From Simmondsia chinensis (taxonomy: Eukaryota; Streptophyta; Magnoliopsida; Caryophyllales; Simmondsiaceae): a stretch of 64,000 bases of DNA. Location of the stretch: the NCBI GenBank assembly GCA_018398585.1, contig JAGTTD010000001.1, positions 23,753,438 through 23,817,437 of the forward strand, written 5' to 3'. Below are positions 54,707-64,000 of this stretch, piece by piece (position 1 is the stretch's first letter; every line of letters starts with the position of its first letter). Both the position numbers and the translations under genes were made by a program. Below the pieces are notes generated by a model. The model had not been told where the DNA came from and did no database searches. It worked only from the letters and a program-made list of their open reading frames with translations.

Positions 54707-55121
54707 TGTCCTGACTGGGATTTGGAGTTAAGTACTTGGGAGTCCTTGATTGTAATAAAGTAGTTTAAGTTCTTATTACTTGTTTAATTACTACCTCATT
54801 TAGGGGAATTAGCCTAATGAGTCTTCTTTAGTTCACTTGTATAAGTCAAGGTGAGTCAAATGTTAGTTAGGAAGTCAAGAGTGGCAGCTAAATAGTGGTA
54901 AAGTCGGTTAAGTGAAGATGTTTAAATGCAGTGTATTGTTCATATTTTAGATGTAGTATAAATAGGGATGTCTCTTGTAAGAAAGAATTATTGAATGATA
55001 ATGAATTGATTTCTCTCTCTCATCTTAATCTTATCTCTATTTCTCATCTCTATTCACTTCTTTCTCGTCTTGTACTCTATTATCCTTAGATTATGATCAA
55101 GATTTATCTTGACTCATAACA
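54707..55121 (+). repeat. 5' LTR of the second RRM-family copy
   Basis: 415 bp, TGTCCTGACTGG to GACTCATAACA. It aligns with the reverse complement of 24820-25232, for example the AAGTCGGTTAAG region, with considerable divergence. The TATA box TATAAATAG is at about 54957-54965. Confidence 0.82.
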
Positions 55122-55122
55122 G

Positions 55123-55134
55123 TGGAATCAGAGC
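55123..55134 (+). other. Primer-binding site, initiator tRNA-Met type
   Basis: TGGAATCAGAGC after the LTR, one base changed (T to A). Confidence 0.8.
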
Positions 55135-55806
55135 TCGTGAATTTGCTTCCGATTGAGTTGATTAAGTTCAATTTGATTGTTAAGCATCAGATCAAGTTAA
55201 TTGATATCAAGTTCTTGATCATGTTGTATTAATTAAGAATTTATGCCTAAATTGTTCTAACTTTCTGTTCGTGCTGCATAAACTCGAGTTTCGGTTGTTC
55301 AGATTTCACAAGGTTCTAATTTGAGTGCAAGCTGCGTCTAACCTAGTTTTTTCCTATCAGACTTGTGATGGATTAAGATACAGTGCTAATTGCCTAGATT
55401 TTCAGCCAATACTGCATTGAAAACAGATTTTGATTGTCAGGTTATGTTTGATTGAGGATTTAGTTCAAAAACTTACTGTTTTTGTGTGAGGTAGTTGATT
55501 CCTGTGATATTGTGAACTTGAGTCATTGATTAAGCTAGATTTGGATTCAATCTAACTGATCACATGTTGAACCTCATGAAATTGATCTCGAACTAAGCTC
55601 CACTCTTGAGATCTTGTTAGCTTATTGTGTTGTTCTTGTGATGAAGTAGCTTAATCAGTTAGAATTGCGGACATCACATTAAATCAAGCCAGAACTACTT
55701 AAATTTGCTCTTGACCTCATGGATTCTATTCAAGTGTCGTCAAAATGTTATAATATACAATGCCGCATTGGCTCGATCCAGCTTCGGTTCAAGATGCTAG
55801 ACTTTT

Positions 55807-57618
55807 TCATAAGTCCAATTTAGTATATAATTATTCATATCTTTTTTGTTCATTTTCTAACCATTATACATGAAATTTTTAATTCTATTGCTCGCTTTTG
55901 CTCTTTTTCGCTTCTATTGCCATTTCTTACCAAAAACACTCATTCTGTGCTAAATCTTGCTAGGTGTTATCATCAAAATCCACAAGTGAATGCATGATTC
56001 ATCAAACAAAAGAAAAAATTGGGCAAAACATAACAATTTACATGGCTAAAGCAAGAACACAACAAGTTCATGCACAATTCATTTCAACTTGCAAATAGGA
56101 GTGGCAAAATGCCCAAATCATGGCCAAGGATGGGTTAAACAATGAATTAACTTGTCCAAGTTGATATAAACTCTGAATTTGGGTGGTGCAAAGCTGGAAA
56201 AAATGAAGAAAAATAGCAAAGAACAGAAAAATGCAAAGACTATACAACAACCATGAACAATTCACTTCAACTTGCAAAAATGGGTGGCAAAATGAACAAA
56301 TCAAGTTCAAAGAATCATTGTACACTTCAATAACATGTTAATAATGATTTTGAGGCTCAGTTTTTGGCGGAAAAAGCAGAAAAAAAAGGAAGAAAAATAA
56401 GCAAGAGCAGTAGCTGCAGAAAATGTACAACAAGCTTGCACAATTCAGTTCAACTTGCAAATTTGGGCGGCAAAATGAACGAATCAAGTGCAAGGATGAA
56501 TTAAAAAAATCATTTAAAAGTCCAAGATGATTTCAAGAATGATTTTGGGCGGCCAAAGAAAAAAAAAAGGGGAAGAAAACAACAAGTTGATTGAACTCTG
56601 CAGTTTCGGCCAGCAATTGCAGTGTGTGGTGCAATAAGATTAAAACTTGTAATATTTTTTATCTTAAGGAAATAAAACCTAAAATAATATAAATAGGGTT
56701 TCTTAGGAGGTGTTTTAGCATGAACCAAAATAACAAAAACTCAATACAAAGTAGAGAAATACGGTAGAAATTCGTAGGGAGAAAGAAGGAAGAGAAAAGA
56801 AGAAGTTTGGTTTGTAATTTTGCATCTTCAAGTGATTTGCTATCCTTCTCTTCTTTATGTTCATGGATTTTGTCTCGGCTTCATATTATATTATGGTTAC
56901 CATGAGCTAATTTTGTTTTTTGGAGGCCACGATGTAGCCTAAGTCGTAATATACGCTCGCTTCTAATTCAACATATTCAATATTTTGTTGTTGCAGTGTT
57001 GAAGTGTTTATCATTGTTCTTCATGAGTTTTGAATGCTTGATCACTATTTAAAGCCTATAATAATTCATAATGAGTCTGAGAGAAGATTTATGATGATTG
57101 CTAAGGTGATAAACACCACGAATTTACCGAATGCTCGAGAGAGATTAACGCGATTTGTGTGGTCTTAAGTGAAAACCATGAATCTTTAAAACTCTTTTCT
57201 CATTTAAATTCATGCAAAAGGTTGATGAGTTAATATGTAAAAGAGTATTCTAAGTGTTTATCGAGAGAATATTTAGTAATTTAGAGTTTTCGACCATCAA
57301 CATGTATTAAAAATTTGAATATCGAGAATAGAAAAGCGTATTAATTCAACTAAGTGAATTGGATGCCTTGGATCTTGTTATCATAAAAACCATCAAAAAA
57401 TCCGTACACGTTTTATGAAAATTAGTAAACATTTTAGTTCTTTTTATTTTGGTTTGTTTCATTTCAAAAACTGCAAATTTCGGTTTTTCAAATAGCACTA
57501 AATTTACTAATATCGGTACTCGCTCAATAACATTCCTCACGGAAACGATACTCTACTCACTCTTTATTACTTGATACGACTTAGTGCACTTGCAAACCAT
57601 ACACCAAGTAAATCATCA
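55807..57618 (+). repeat. 5' LTR, 1812 bp
   Basis: The start should be TGATAAGTCC, as in the solo LTR at 29684, but reads TCATAAGTCC, so TG became TC. It ends AAATCATCA, three bases before the T-run of the PBS. The TATA box TATAAATAGGG is at about 56689. A 183-bp triplication (about 56040-56590) makes it roughly 370 bp longer than its relatives. Confidence 0.9.
56050..56600 (+). repeat. 183-bp tandem repeat, three units, in the LTR U3
   Basis: The phrase CAATTCA(T/C/G)TTCAACTTGC recurs at 56074, 56257 and 56440, exactly 183 bp apart. Each is followed by a GGTGGCAAAATG or GGCGGCAAAATG sequence and later by TTTTGGG(C/T)GG or similar. The units lie upstream of the TATA box. Confidence 0.88.
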
Positions 57619-57624
57619 AGTTTT

Positions 57625-57642
57625 TGGCGCCGTTGCCGGGGA
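57625..57642 (+). other. Primer-binding site, tRNA-Asp
   Basis: TGGCGCCGTTGCCGGGGA, a full match to the plant tRNA-Asp 3' end complement. Confidence 0.95.
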
Positions 57643-58212
57643 TTGTTCTTATTTGAGTAATATCGATACCAACTAGTTTTGGCACTAATTTGAAGTTGTT
57701 TGTTAAAACTTGTAAATTTTCTTTAAGTTTAAAGAAGAAATTTCTATTCTTTCATTTCATTCACTTGAAATTATTTGTAAAGTTGTTTTTACTTCAAAAA
57801 ATTCGTATAGAGCCCCCTTCAAATTGTGTTTCTATTAAGTTTGGTTAATTTTGTGTTATTTTCGTATTTTCTCCTTATTTTCACCTTTCTTTTTCTTATA
57901 AGCTCACTTTGTTAAAATTTTGAAAAGTTAAACGTCGTTATTTATAAGATTTTTGAAACATTCACGTTACAACCCCACCCCCCCCCCCCCCCCCCCCCCC
58001 CCCTCTCTCCCTCTTTTAAATTTTGGTTTGTCAAGCTTTGGATCATATTGTAGTATTTTTGGTTCTTTCCCATTGTTGTTATCTTTCTTTTGACTTTTTA
58101 GTTATATTTTCACTTCGTATGCAAAATCAAAACAGAAACAAAATAACCCATTTTCATCCTGAAATTGCAAGAACACTTCGACTAATCAAGAAAACTAAGT
58201 GAACTGAAACAA
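57643..58212 (+). other. Leader of the Athila element
   Basis: AT-rich and non-coding, with a 26-C run at 57978-58003 followed by a CT-rich stretch. It corresponds to the leader of the deleted element at 11560-12848. Confidence 0.7.
57978..58003. repeat. 26-base C run
   Basis: Twenty-six C in the element's orientation, about 335 bp after the PBS. The deleted Athila-type element has its equivalent 155 bp after the PBS. Confidence 0.9.
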
Positions 58213-59460
58213 TGGCTAATAATAACAATGGTAATCATGACTAAAGGCCTTTAAAAGATTACACTGTACCAACTGTTGGAGGATGCACTTCTAGCATTCG
58301 ACGTCCACCAATACAAGCAAATAATTTTGAAATTAAACCTCCGATAATACAAATGATTCATCAGACTGTCCAATTTGGCGGTCTACCTAGTGAGGACCTG
58401 ACCCTGCATATCGCTAACTTCTTAGAGATATGCGACACATTTAAGCATAATGGTGTCAGCGATGATGCCATTTGCTTATGGTTATTCCCGGTCTCATTAA
58501 GAGACAAAGCCAAAGCATGGTTAATGTCATTACCACCAGGCACAATTACCACTTGAGATGATTTGGCTCAAAAATTTCTTGCTAAATATTTTCCACCTGC
58601 CAAATCGGCGAGAATGAGAAATGACATTACCTCTTTGTACAATACGACATGGAATCTTTGCATGAAGCGTGGGAATGTTATAAAGAGATTTTAAGAAGGT
58701 TTCCACACCATGGTTCGCCAGTTTGGATGCAAGTCCAAAATATTTACAACTGTTTAGCACCTAATACCCAAACAACGGTGGACATGGTTGCTGGAGAACC
58801 CCTAAACAATAAGACACCAGAAGAAGCATGCGAGTTGCTAGAAGTAATGGCTAGCAACAACTATGTAAGAACAGCTGATCGAAGGAAATTAGCAGGAGTT
58901 CATGAGGTAGACACATTAACCATGTTATTTGCTCAAGTTTCAATGATTCAGAAACAATTAAGTGACATGGGTGTTAATGCCATTCATTCCCCTATGCTAA
59001 CTTGTGAATTTTGTGTAGGAAATCATGCTAGCATAGAATGTCAAGCAGGGAATTCTTTTGCCACATCAAGCCATGAACAACCAAATTTTGTGTCAAATTT
59101 TCAAGAACCACAAAATAATCCCTATTCCAACACTTACAATGCCGGGTGGAGAAACCACCCAAATTTTTCTTTGAATAACCAAGGAATTCAAAAACAACCC
59201 ACTCAACCACCACCGAAAAAGAAAACAAATCTCGAAGAATTGTTCAGAAGTTTCATGCAAAACACAGAAACAATTCTTTGAAATCAAGAAATTTTAATTC
59301 GAAATCAAGAAGCTGCGATTAGAAACCTTGAGACCCAAATCGGACAAATTTCAAACCAACTCGCTGAAAGGTCACAAGGTTCCTTACCCAGTGACACAGT
59401 TACTAACCCACGAGAGCATGTAAAAGCAACTGAATTATGAAGTGGAAGTCAAGACCACAC
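58213..59460 (+). pseudogene. Gag (Athila lineage)
   Basis: The probable start is the ATG at 58213 (MANNNNGNH), with a stop soon after. The open part 58353-58556 has LTLHIANFLEICDTFKHNGV and RDKAKAWLMSLPPGTITT, the Athila gag core. After a stop at 58556 it goes on to FLAKYFPPAKSARMRNDI, then in a new frame (58649-59281) WECYKEILRRFPHHG and FYN-like residues, an N-rich knuckle region (CEFCVGNHASIEC, a CX2CX4HX4C zinc knuckle) and a Gln/Asn-rich tail. It is broken by at least three lesions. Confidence 0.88.
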
Positions 59461-60090
59461 AAAATGAGCAACACATAATTGACCTGTCCACAGACATGAA
59501 CCAAGAATTGGAAAGGACAAGAAGTCAAAATGAAGACAACCCAAAAAGGACTAAACCTCAACCCTACAAACCAAGAACAATTTGCAAAATTTTTGGAAAT
59601 TTTCAAAAAATTACATATTGGTGTCCCCTTTGCTGACATGTTAGAATAGATGCCCATATATGCAAAATTTATGAAGGAAATCCTTTCTAGCAAAAGGAAG
59701 TTGGAAGAATTTGAAACAATAGCATTAACTGAAGAATGCAGTGCCATACTTCAAAAGAAGTTACCTCCCAAGCTCAAAGATCCAAGGAGTTTCACTATAC
59801 CTTGCACCATCGGCACTATTAGCTATGATAAAGTATTATGCAATTTTGGTGCAAGCATAAATTTAATGTCTCTCTCTGTGTTCAAAAAGCTTGTCTTAGA
59901 AGAGGTGAAGCCCACTACAGTATCTCTCCAACATGCAGACAGATCAATCAAGTATCCAAGAGGTGCGATTGAAGACGTCTTAGTGAAGGTTGATAAGTTC
60001 ATCTTCTCGGCCGATTTCATAGTACTTGACATGGAAGAGGATCGACAGATACCTCTTATTCTGGGATGACCCTAACTTGCTACAAGAAGG
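59461..60090 (+). pseudogene. Aspartic protease (Athila lineage)
   Basis: The frame 59650-60069 carries a linker, LPPKLKDPRSFTIPCTIG, and the active-site region CNFGASINLMSLSVFKKL. The usual catalytic form is DLGASINLM; here D is replaced by N, so activity is lost. ADFIVLDMEEDRQIPLILG ends the domain, then a stop where GRP would follow. Confidence 0.88.
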
Positions 60091-61440
60091 ACCCTAATAG
60101 ATGTATAACAAGGGAAACTCATTTTAAGAGTACAAGATGAACAGGTAACCTTGAATGTTTTTAATGTTGTGAAATTTCCCACTAACATGGATCCTTTTTT
60201 TGAGGTTGATATTGCAGACGAGTTTGTAACAAAGACATTTAGGGACACATTCCCTAAGTTGCCCCTTAAAGTGCGCCTAAAAAAGTCAGGGACCTTAGAC
60301 AAGGAAAATGAATTGATAAGAGAATGTGCCCACCACCTAGAAAGCTACGAAGCATTCGATTCGCACCATGAAACAAGAGTGGAAGACATACAAGTGGTTG
60401 AAACTCAGAAGAGAATGGAAGAAGATGAACCTCCAAATCTAGAGCTCAAGCCAATGCCACCTCATCTCAAGTATGCTTACCTTAGTAAATCTAACACTTA
60501 TCATGTTATTATTAATGCCTCTTTAAATAATGTTGAACAGGAAAGGTTGCTTAGAGTTCTAAGGGAGCATAAATCAGCAATCGGATGGACCCTTTTAGAC
60601 ATCAAGAGAATTAGCCCTTCCTTATGCATGCATAAGTTTCTCAAGGAAGATAGCTTCAAACCTACCATGCAACCCAAACATCGATTAAACTCTACCATGA
60701 AAGAGGTGGTAAGGAAAGAAGTTGTTAGGTTATTAAGTGCCGGGATCATTTATCCCATATTTGATAGTCCATGGGCAAGCCCAGTACAAGTAGTTCCAAA
60801 GAAAGGGGGAATAACCGTAATAGAAAATAAGAACAATGAGCTCATCCCTACTAGGACCGTTACAAGGTGGAGGGTGTGCATAGATTATTGAAAACTTAAT
60901 GATGCTACCCGAAAAGACCATTTTCCCTTACCATTCATTGATTAAATGTTAGAAAAACTGGAGGGCCATGCGTATTACTGTTTCCTTGACGGTTATTCAA
61001 GGTACAACCAAATTGCCATAGTACCGGAAGACCATGAAAAGACCACTTTCACTTGTCCATATGGTACCTTTTCCTAAAGGAGAATGCCTTTTGGATTATG
61101 CAATGCTCTTGAGACTTTTCTACGTTGTATGATGGCAATCTTGAGCGATATGGTGGAAAATTTCATAGAAGTGTTTATGGATGATTTTTCAATCTTTGGG
61201 GCCTCATTTGATGATTGTTTAGCAAACCTTTCCATAGTTTTGCAAAAATGTACTGACACTAATCTTGTTTTGAATTGGGAGAAATATCATTTCATGGTGC
61301 AGGAAGGAATTGTGTTAGGGCACATGATTTCAAAAATGGGAATTGAGGTTAATAGAGCAAAAACTGAAGTGATAGAGCGATTATCCCCCCTAATAATGTT
61401 AAAGGCAATCGGAGTTTCTTAGGTCACGCAGGTTTCAATA
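60091..61440 (+). pseudogene. Reverse transcriptase (Athila lineage)
   Basis: 60151-60891 includes the linker PPHLKYAYLSKSNTYHVIIN, the palm entry RHRLNSTMKEVVRKEVVRLL-like region and VQVVPKKGGITVI ending WRVCIDY before a stop. The next frame has FCFLDGYS-type codons (60980), then 61084-61422 carries MPFGLCNALETFLRCM and the catalytic box FMDDFSIFG with both aspartates. The frame ends in a shift at 61400. Confidence 0.92.
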
Positions 61441-62002
61441 AAAGGATTATTAAGGACTTTTCTAAGATCACTAAGCCTCGTTGCAATTTATTGATGAAGG
61501 ATGTCCCTTTAAATTTTGATAATGACTGCATGCATGCTTTTGAGACCTTGAAGAAAAAACTAGTGTCAGCACCCATAATCGTAGCACCCGATTGAACCTT
61601 ATACTTTGAACTTATGTGCGATGCTAGTGACTATGCAGTAGGGGCTATGCTGGGGCAAAGAAGGAGCAAAATTTTCCACGCAATTTACTATGCATGTAAG
61701 CCTTTGATGGATGCACAGGTTGACTATGTTAGAATTGAGAAAGAATTACTGGCTGTTGTTTTTGTATTTGACAAATTTCGTTCCGACTTGCTAAATTCAA
61801 ACGTAATTGTTTACACTGATAATTCTGCTCTTAAATACCTTTTTGCAAAACAAGACGCAAAACCGAGAATGATAAGATAGATTTCATTGCTTCAAGAACT
61901 TGATTTAGAAATCCGGGACAAAAGGGGAATGGAAAATGTTGTCACAGAACATTTATCACGTCTTGAACAAGAGGACAAAGTCGCTCTATCAACGAAAAAT
62001 TC
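61441..62002 (+). pseudogene. RNase H (Athila lineage)
   Basis: The thumb and connection (GFNKRIIKDFSKITKP) lead to the frame at 61614-61880: MCDASDYAVGAMLGQRRSKI, RIEKELLAVVFVFDKF and VYTDNSALKYLFAKQDAKP, which show the D, E and D of RNase H. A stop at 61878 precedes the linker LLQELDLEIRDKRG and EHLSRLE. Confidence 0.9.
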
Positions 62003-63335
62003 GTGGACGAAAGTCTTATGACCGTAAGCAAAAATCCTAATTATCCATGGTACACTGACATTTTTAACTATTTGGTTGCACAGGAACTGCCCAAGGACAT
62101 GACATATCAAAAAAAGAATAAGTTCTTCGCTGATTTAAAGCATTATTTTTTGGAAGAACCATTCTTATACAGGCATTGTGCAGACCAAATCATTAGAAGA
62201 TGTGTACCTGCGGAGGAAATGGAAGGCATTCTGCACCATTGCCACTCTTTTAAAGCTGGTGGCCATTACGGTGGAACCAGAACTGCATCTAAGATTGTAC
62301 AATCTGGGTTTTATTGGCCTGCACTTTTTAAAGATGCTTTCAATTTTGTTAGTAAATGTGATCAATGTCAAAGGATAGGAAATATTTCCACGAGACATGA
62401 AATGCCCCTAAACAACATTTTAGTTGTTGAGTTATTTGACATTTGGGGGATTGATTTCATGGGTCCTTTCCCTGCGTCATTTTCTAACAGATTTATTTTG
62501 GTTGCTGTAGATTATGTATCAAAGTAGGTTGAAGCAACTGCTTTTTCAACCAATGATGCTAGAGTTGTGGTAAACTTTGTAAGAAAAAACATATTTTCTC
62601 GATTTGGAACTCCTATAGCAGTTATAAGTGATGGCGGAAAACACTTTCATGATCGTCAACTCAAAGCTTTTTTGAGTAAGTATGAAGTCACACACCATAG
62701 GGGTGCTCCATATCATCCTCAAACAAGTGGTCAAGTGGATATTTTAAATTGAGAATTGAAAACTATTCTTGAAAAAACAGCTAGTGCTTCTAGAAAAAAT
62801 TGGTCAAAACAGTTAGATGACGCACTTTGGGCGTATAGAACAGCATTCAAAACACCGATTGGAATGTCTCCATATCGATTGGTTTATTGCAAGGCATGTC
62901 ATTTACCAGTAGAATTGGAACATAAAGCATACTGGGCCATAAAAAACTTGATCTTCAATTTAGAAGCTGCAGGAAAAAAAAGGCTACTGCAAATCAATGA
63001 GATGGATTAGTTCAGGAATGAAGCTTACGGAAATGCTCGAATTTACAAGGACCAAAGAAAAAGATGTCATGAAAAGAACATTCTTAACACGGAATTCGTA
63101 GTGGGACAAAAAGTTTTACTTTTTAACTCCCTGTTACGACTTTTCCTATGAAAATTGCGCTCCAAATGGTTAGGACCCTTTATTGTAACTCTTGTCTTGC
63201 CGTATGGCACAGTAGAGATCCAGGATAGGAAAGAAGGGCACATTCAAAGTTAACTGTCAGTGGCTGAAACCTTATATTGATGGAGAGCTCGAACCACAGA
63301 AGAACTCCATTCATCTCAATGACGTCGAATGATCC
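62003..63335 (+). pseudogene. Integrase (Athila lineage)
   Basis: 62003-62527 has the zinc domain (HHCHSFKAGGHYGGTRTASK, CDQCQRIGN) and the first catalytic D in WGIDFMGPFPAS. A stop at 62525 interrupts a VSKWVEA-type run. The core resumes with FSRFGTPIAVISDGGKHF (second D), and YHPQTSGQVDILN, where the usual E after GQ(V/A) is D. 62756-63010 follows with [20 protein letters not shown]. The C-terminal domain (KWLGPFIV) and KPYIDGELEPQ are in broken frames to about 63335. Confidence 0.9.
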
Positions 63336-64000
63336 ACTCAAAGAGTCGAGCTAACAAGTATAAATTAAGCGCCTCTTGGGAGGCAGCCCAAGTTTTCCTT
63401 TCCTTACTTCTTTTCTTTAAATTTCCTTTTATTTTTATTATTTTATCATATATTTTGTTCAAAAAAGTTTTTGAAACAAGTTTGGGGGTAACTTAGTCAC
63501 GACATTTGCCATTAAACAAGCAATCCTCAAACCTAGGAAGTATCTCTCACCTACTGCTTCGTTCTTTATATTTTCTTTTAACATTGATGACAATGTTAAC
63601 TTTAAGTTTTGGGGTGGAAGAGCCAATTCAAAAATTTGGAACAAAATTTTTCAAAAAGTTTTCTTGTTCTGTCTTTTAGAGTCGACTTTAGTGCCTTTCA
63701 GAGTTTGGAGCCTTTCTATGGGGATGCAGATAGTGTCGGCCAACAAAATGATTGCCTAGTTTCTACAGTTTAGATCATTAGTTTTAGGATTTCATTTTTG
63801 GACCCATGTTACAAAAAAAAAAAAAAAAAAAAAAAACCTTACTGTCATACTTTTTAGGCAATTTTTCTATTTGTTTTAGCTCGTTTACTTTAATTAGATT
63901 TGAATAACCGGAGAATTGATTGTTTTTGTGTTCTAATTGCAAAACACTATCTAATCTAAGGCACTCTCTTGATAAAATCCTGGTACTTGAGTTCACTAGT
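63336..64000 (+). other. Post-pol region of the Athila element
   Basis: No env-like ORF. It contains the GGGAGGCAGCCCAAG phrase at 63379, a TAGTGTCGGCCAACAAAATG phrase at 63730 and an A run at 63810-63836. All but the A run are shared with 9829-11331 of the deleted element. Confidence 0.7.

Larger units (their letters stand above)
54707..55806 (+). mobile_element. Second copy of the RRM-bearing family, interrupted
   Basis: LTR (54707-55121), PBS and leader in plus orientation. The leader ends with MPHWLDPASVQD-type codons at 55757, matching the frame just upstream of the RRM in the complete copy (28370-28330). At 55807 an Athila LTR is inserted, so the RRM part must be beyond the window. Confidence 0.82.
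55807..64000 (+). mobile_element. Athila-lineage LTR retrotransposon, 3' end outside window
   Basis: A 1.8-kb 5' LTR, tRNA-Asp PBS, long leader, gag, protease, RT, RNase H and integrase follow in order. The protease (NFGASINLMSLSVFKKL) and RT box FMDDFSIFG are Athila-type forms. The region after pol shares blocks with the deleted element at 8384-14285. Numerous stops make it non-functional. No env-like ORF appears before the window ends. Confidence 0.92.

Noticed and set aside
57625..57642. tRNA gene
   Set aside because: Only the complement of the 3' end of tRNA-Asp is present, at the position of a primer-binding site; no cloverleaf follows.
63336..64000. Envelope-like ORF of the Athila element
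   Set aside because: No long open frame occurs after integrase within the window; the frames seen are short and AT-driven.

Overview
The window is plant nuclear DNA, most likely from an AT-rich dicot-type heterochromatic or pericentromeric region. The evidence is wall-to-wall LTR retrotransposons of plant Ty3/gypsy lineages (chromovirus, Athila and Tat), primer-binding sites matching plant initiator tRNA-Met and tRNA-Asp, a plant mobile domain (PMD) ORF family and a plant-type LINE fragment. I find no intact host gene, no rRNA or tRNA gene, and no CRISPR or bacterial-type operon. Almost all coding sequence is pseudogenised retroelement protein; the only host-like sequence is short, decayed fragments.

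Layout. (1) 1-5511: chromovirus on the minus strand, its 3' LTR cut by the window start, inserted into the integrase of another chromovirus on the plus strand whose tail and 3' LTR are at 5512-6147. (2) 6148-8383: a LINE fragment (minus), unassigned DNA and a 33-bp minisatellite of about 17-19 units. (3) 8384-14285: deletion derivative of an Athila-type element (minus) with 1.4-kb LTRs and near-matching target-site duplications (TSDs); only the tail of pol remains. (4) 14643-20156: chromovirus (plus) inside a host-like stretch (14286-14642 and 20157-20679). (5) 20680-24168: truncated chromovirus (minus). (6) 24169-33301: a decayed Tat-lineage protease-RT-RNase H gene (plus), interrupted by a complete non-autonomous element with perfect TSDs (24820-29555, carrying a PTB-like RRM sequence) and by a solo Athila-type LTR (29684-31065).

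(7) 33302-52359: three successive units, each a minus-strand Tat-type LTR followed by a plus-strand PMD ORF. A truncated unrelated LTR (36929-38466) and a complete chromovirus (45819-51591, TSD CTATC) interrupt the array. (8) 52360-64000: a three-level nest. A 1.8-kb LTR with an initiator-tRNA PBS is interrupted by a second copy of the RRM-bearing family, which is interrupted by an Athila element with degenerate gag-pol that runs off the window.

None of the gag-pol genes read through intact; each has stops and frameshifts, so mobility would need proteins from elsewhere. The complete chromovirus at 45.8-51.6 kb looks youngest (18 differences between its 403-bp LTRs by eye). The most unusual items are the tandem LTR-PMD array with a conserved promoter-like block facing away from the LTR, the RRM-carrying non-autonomous family, the 183-bp triplication in an Athila LTR, and very long dG/dC runs in three elements.
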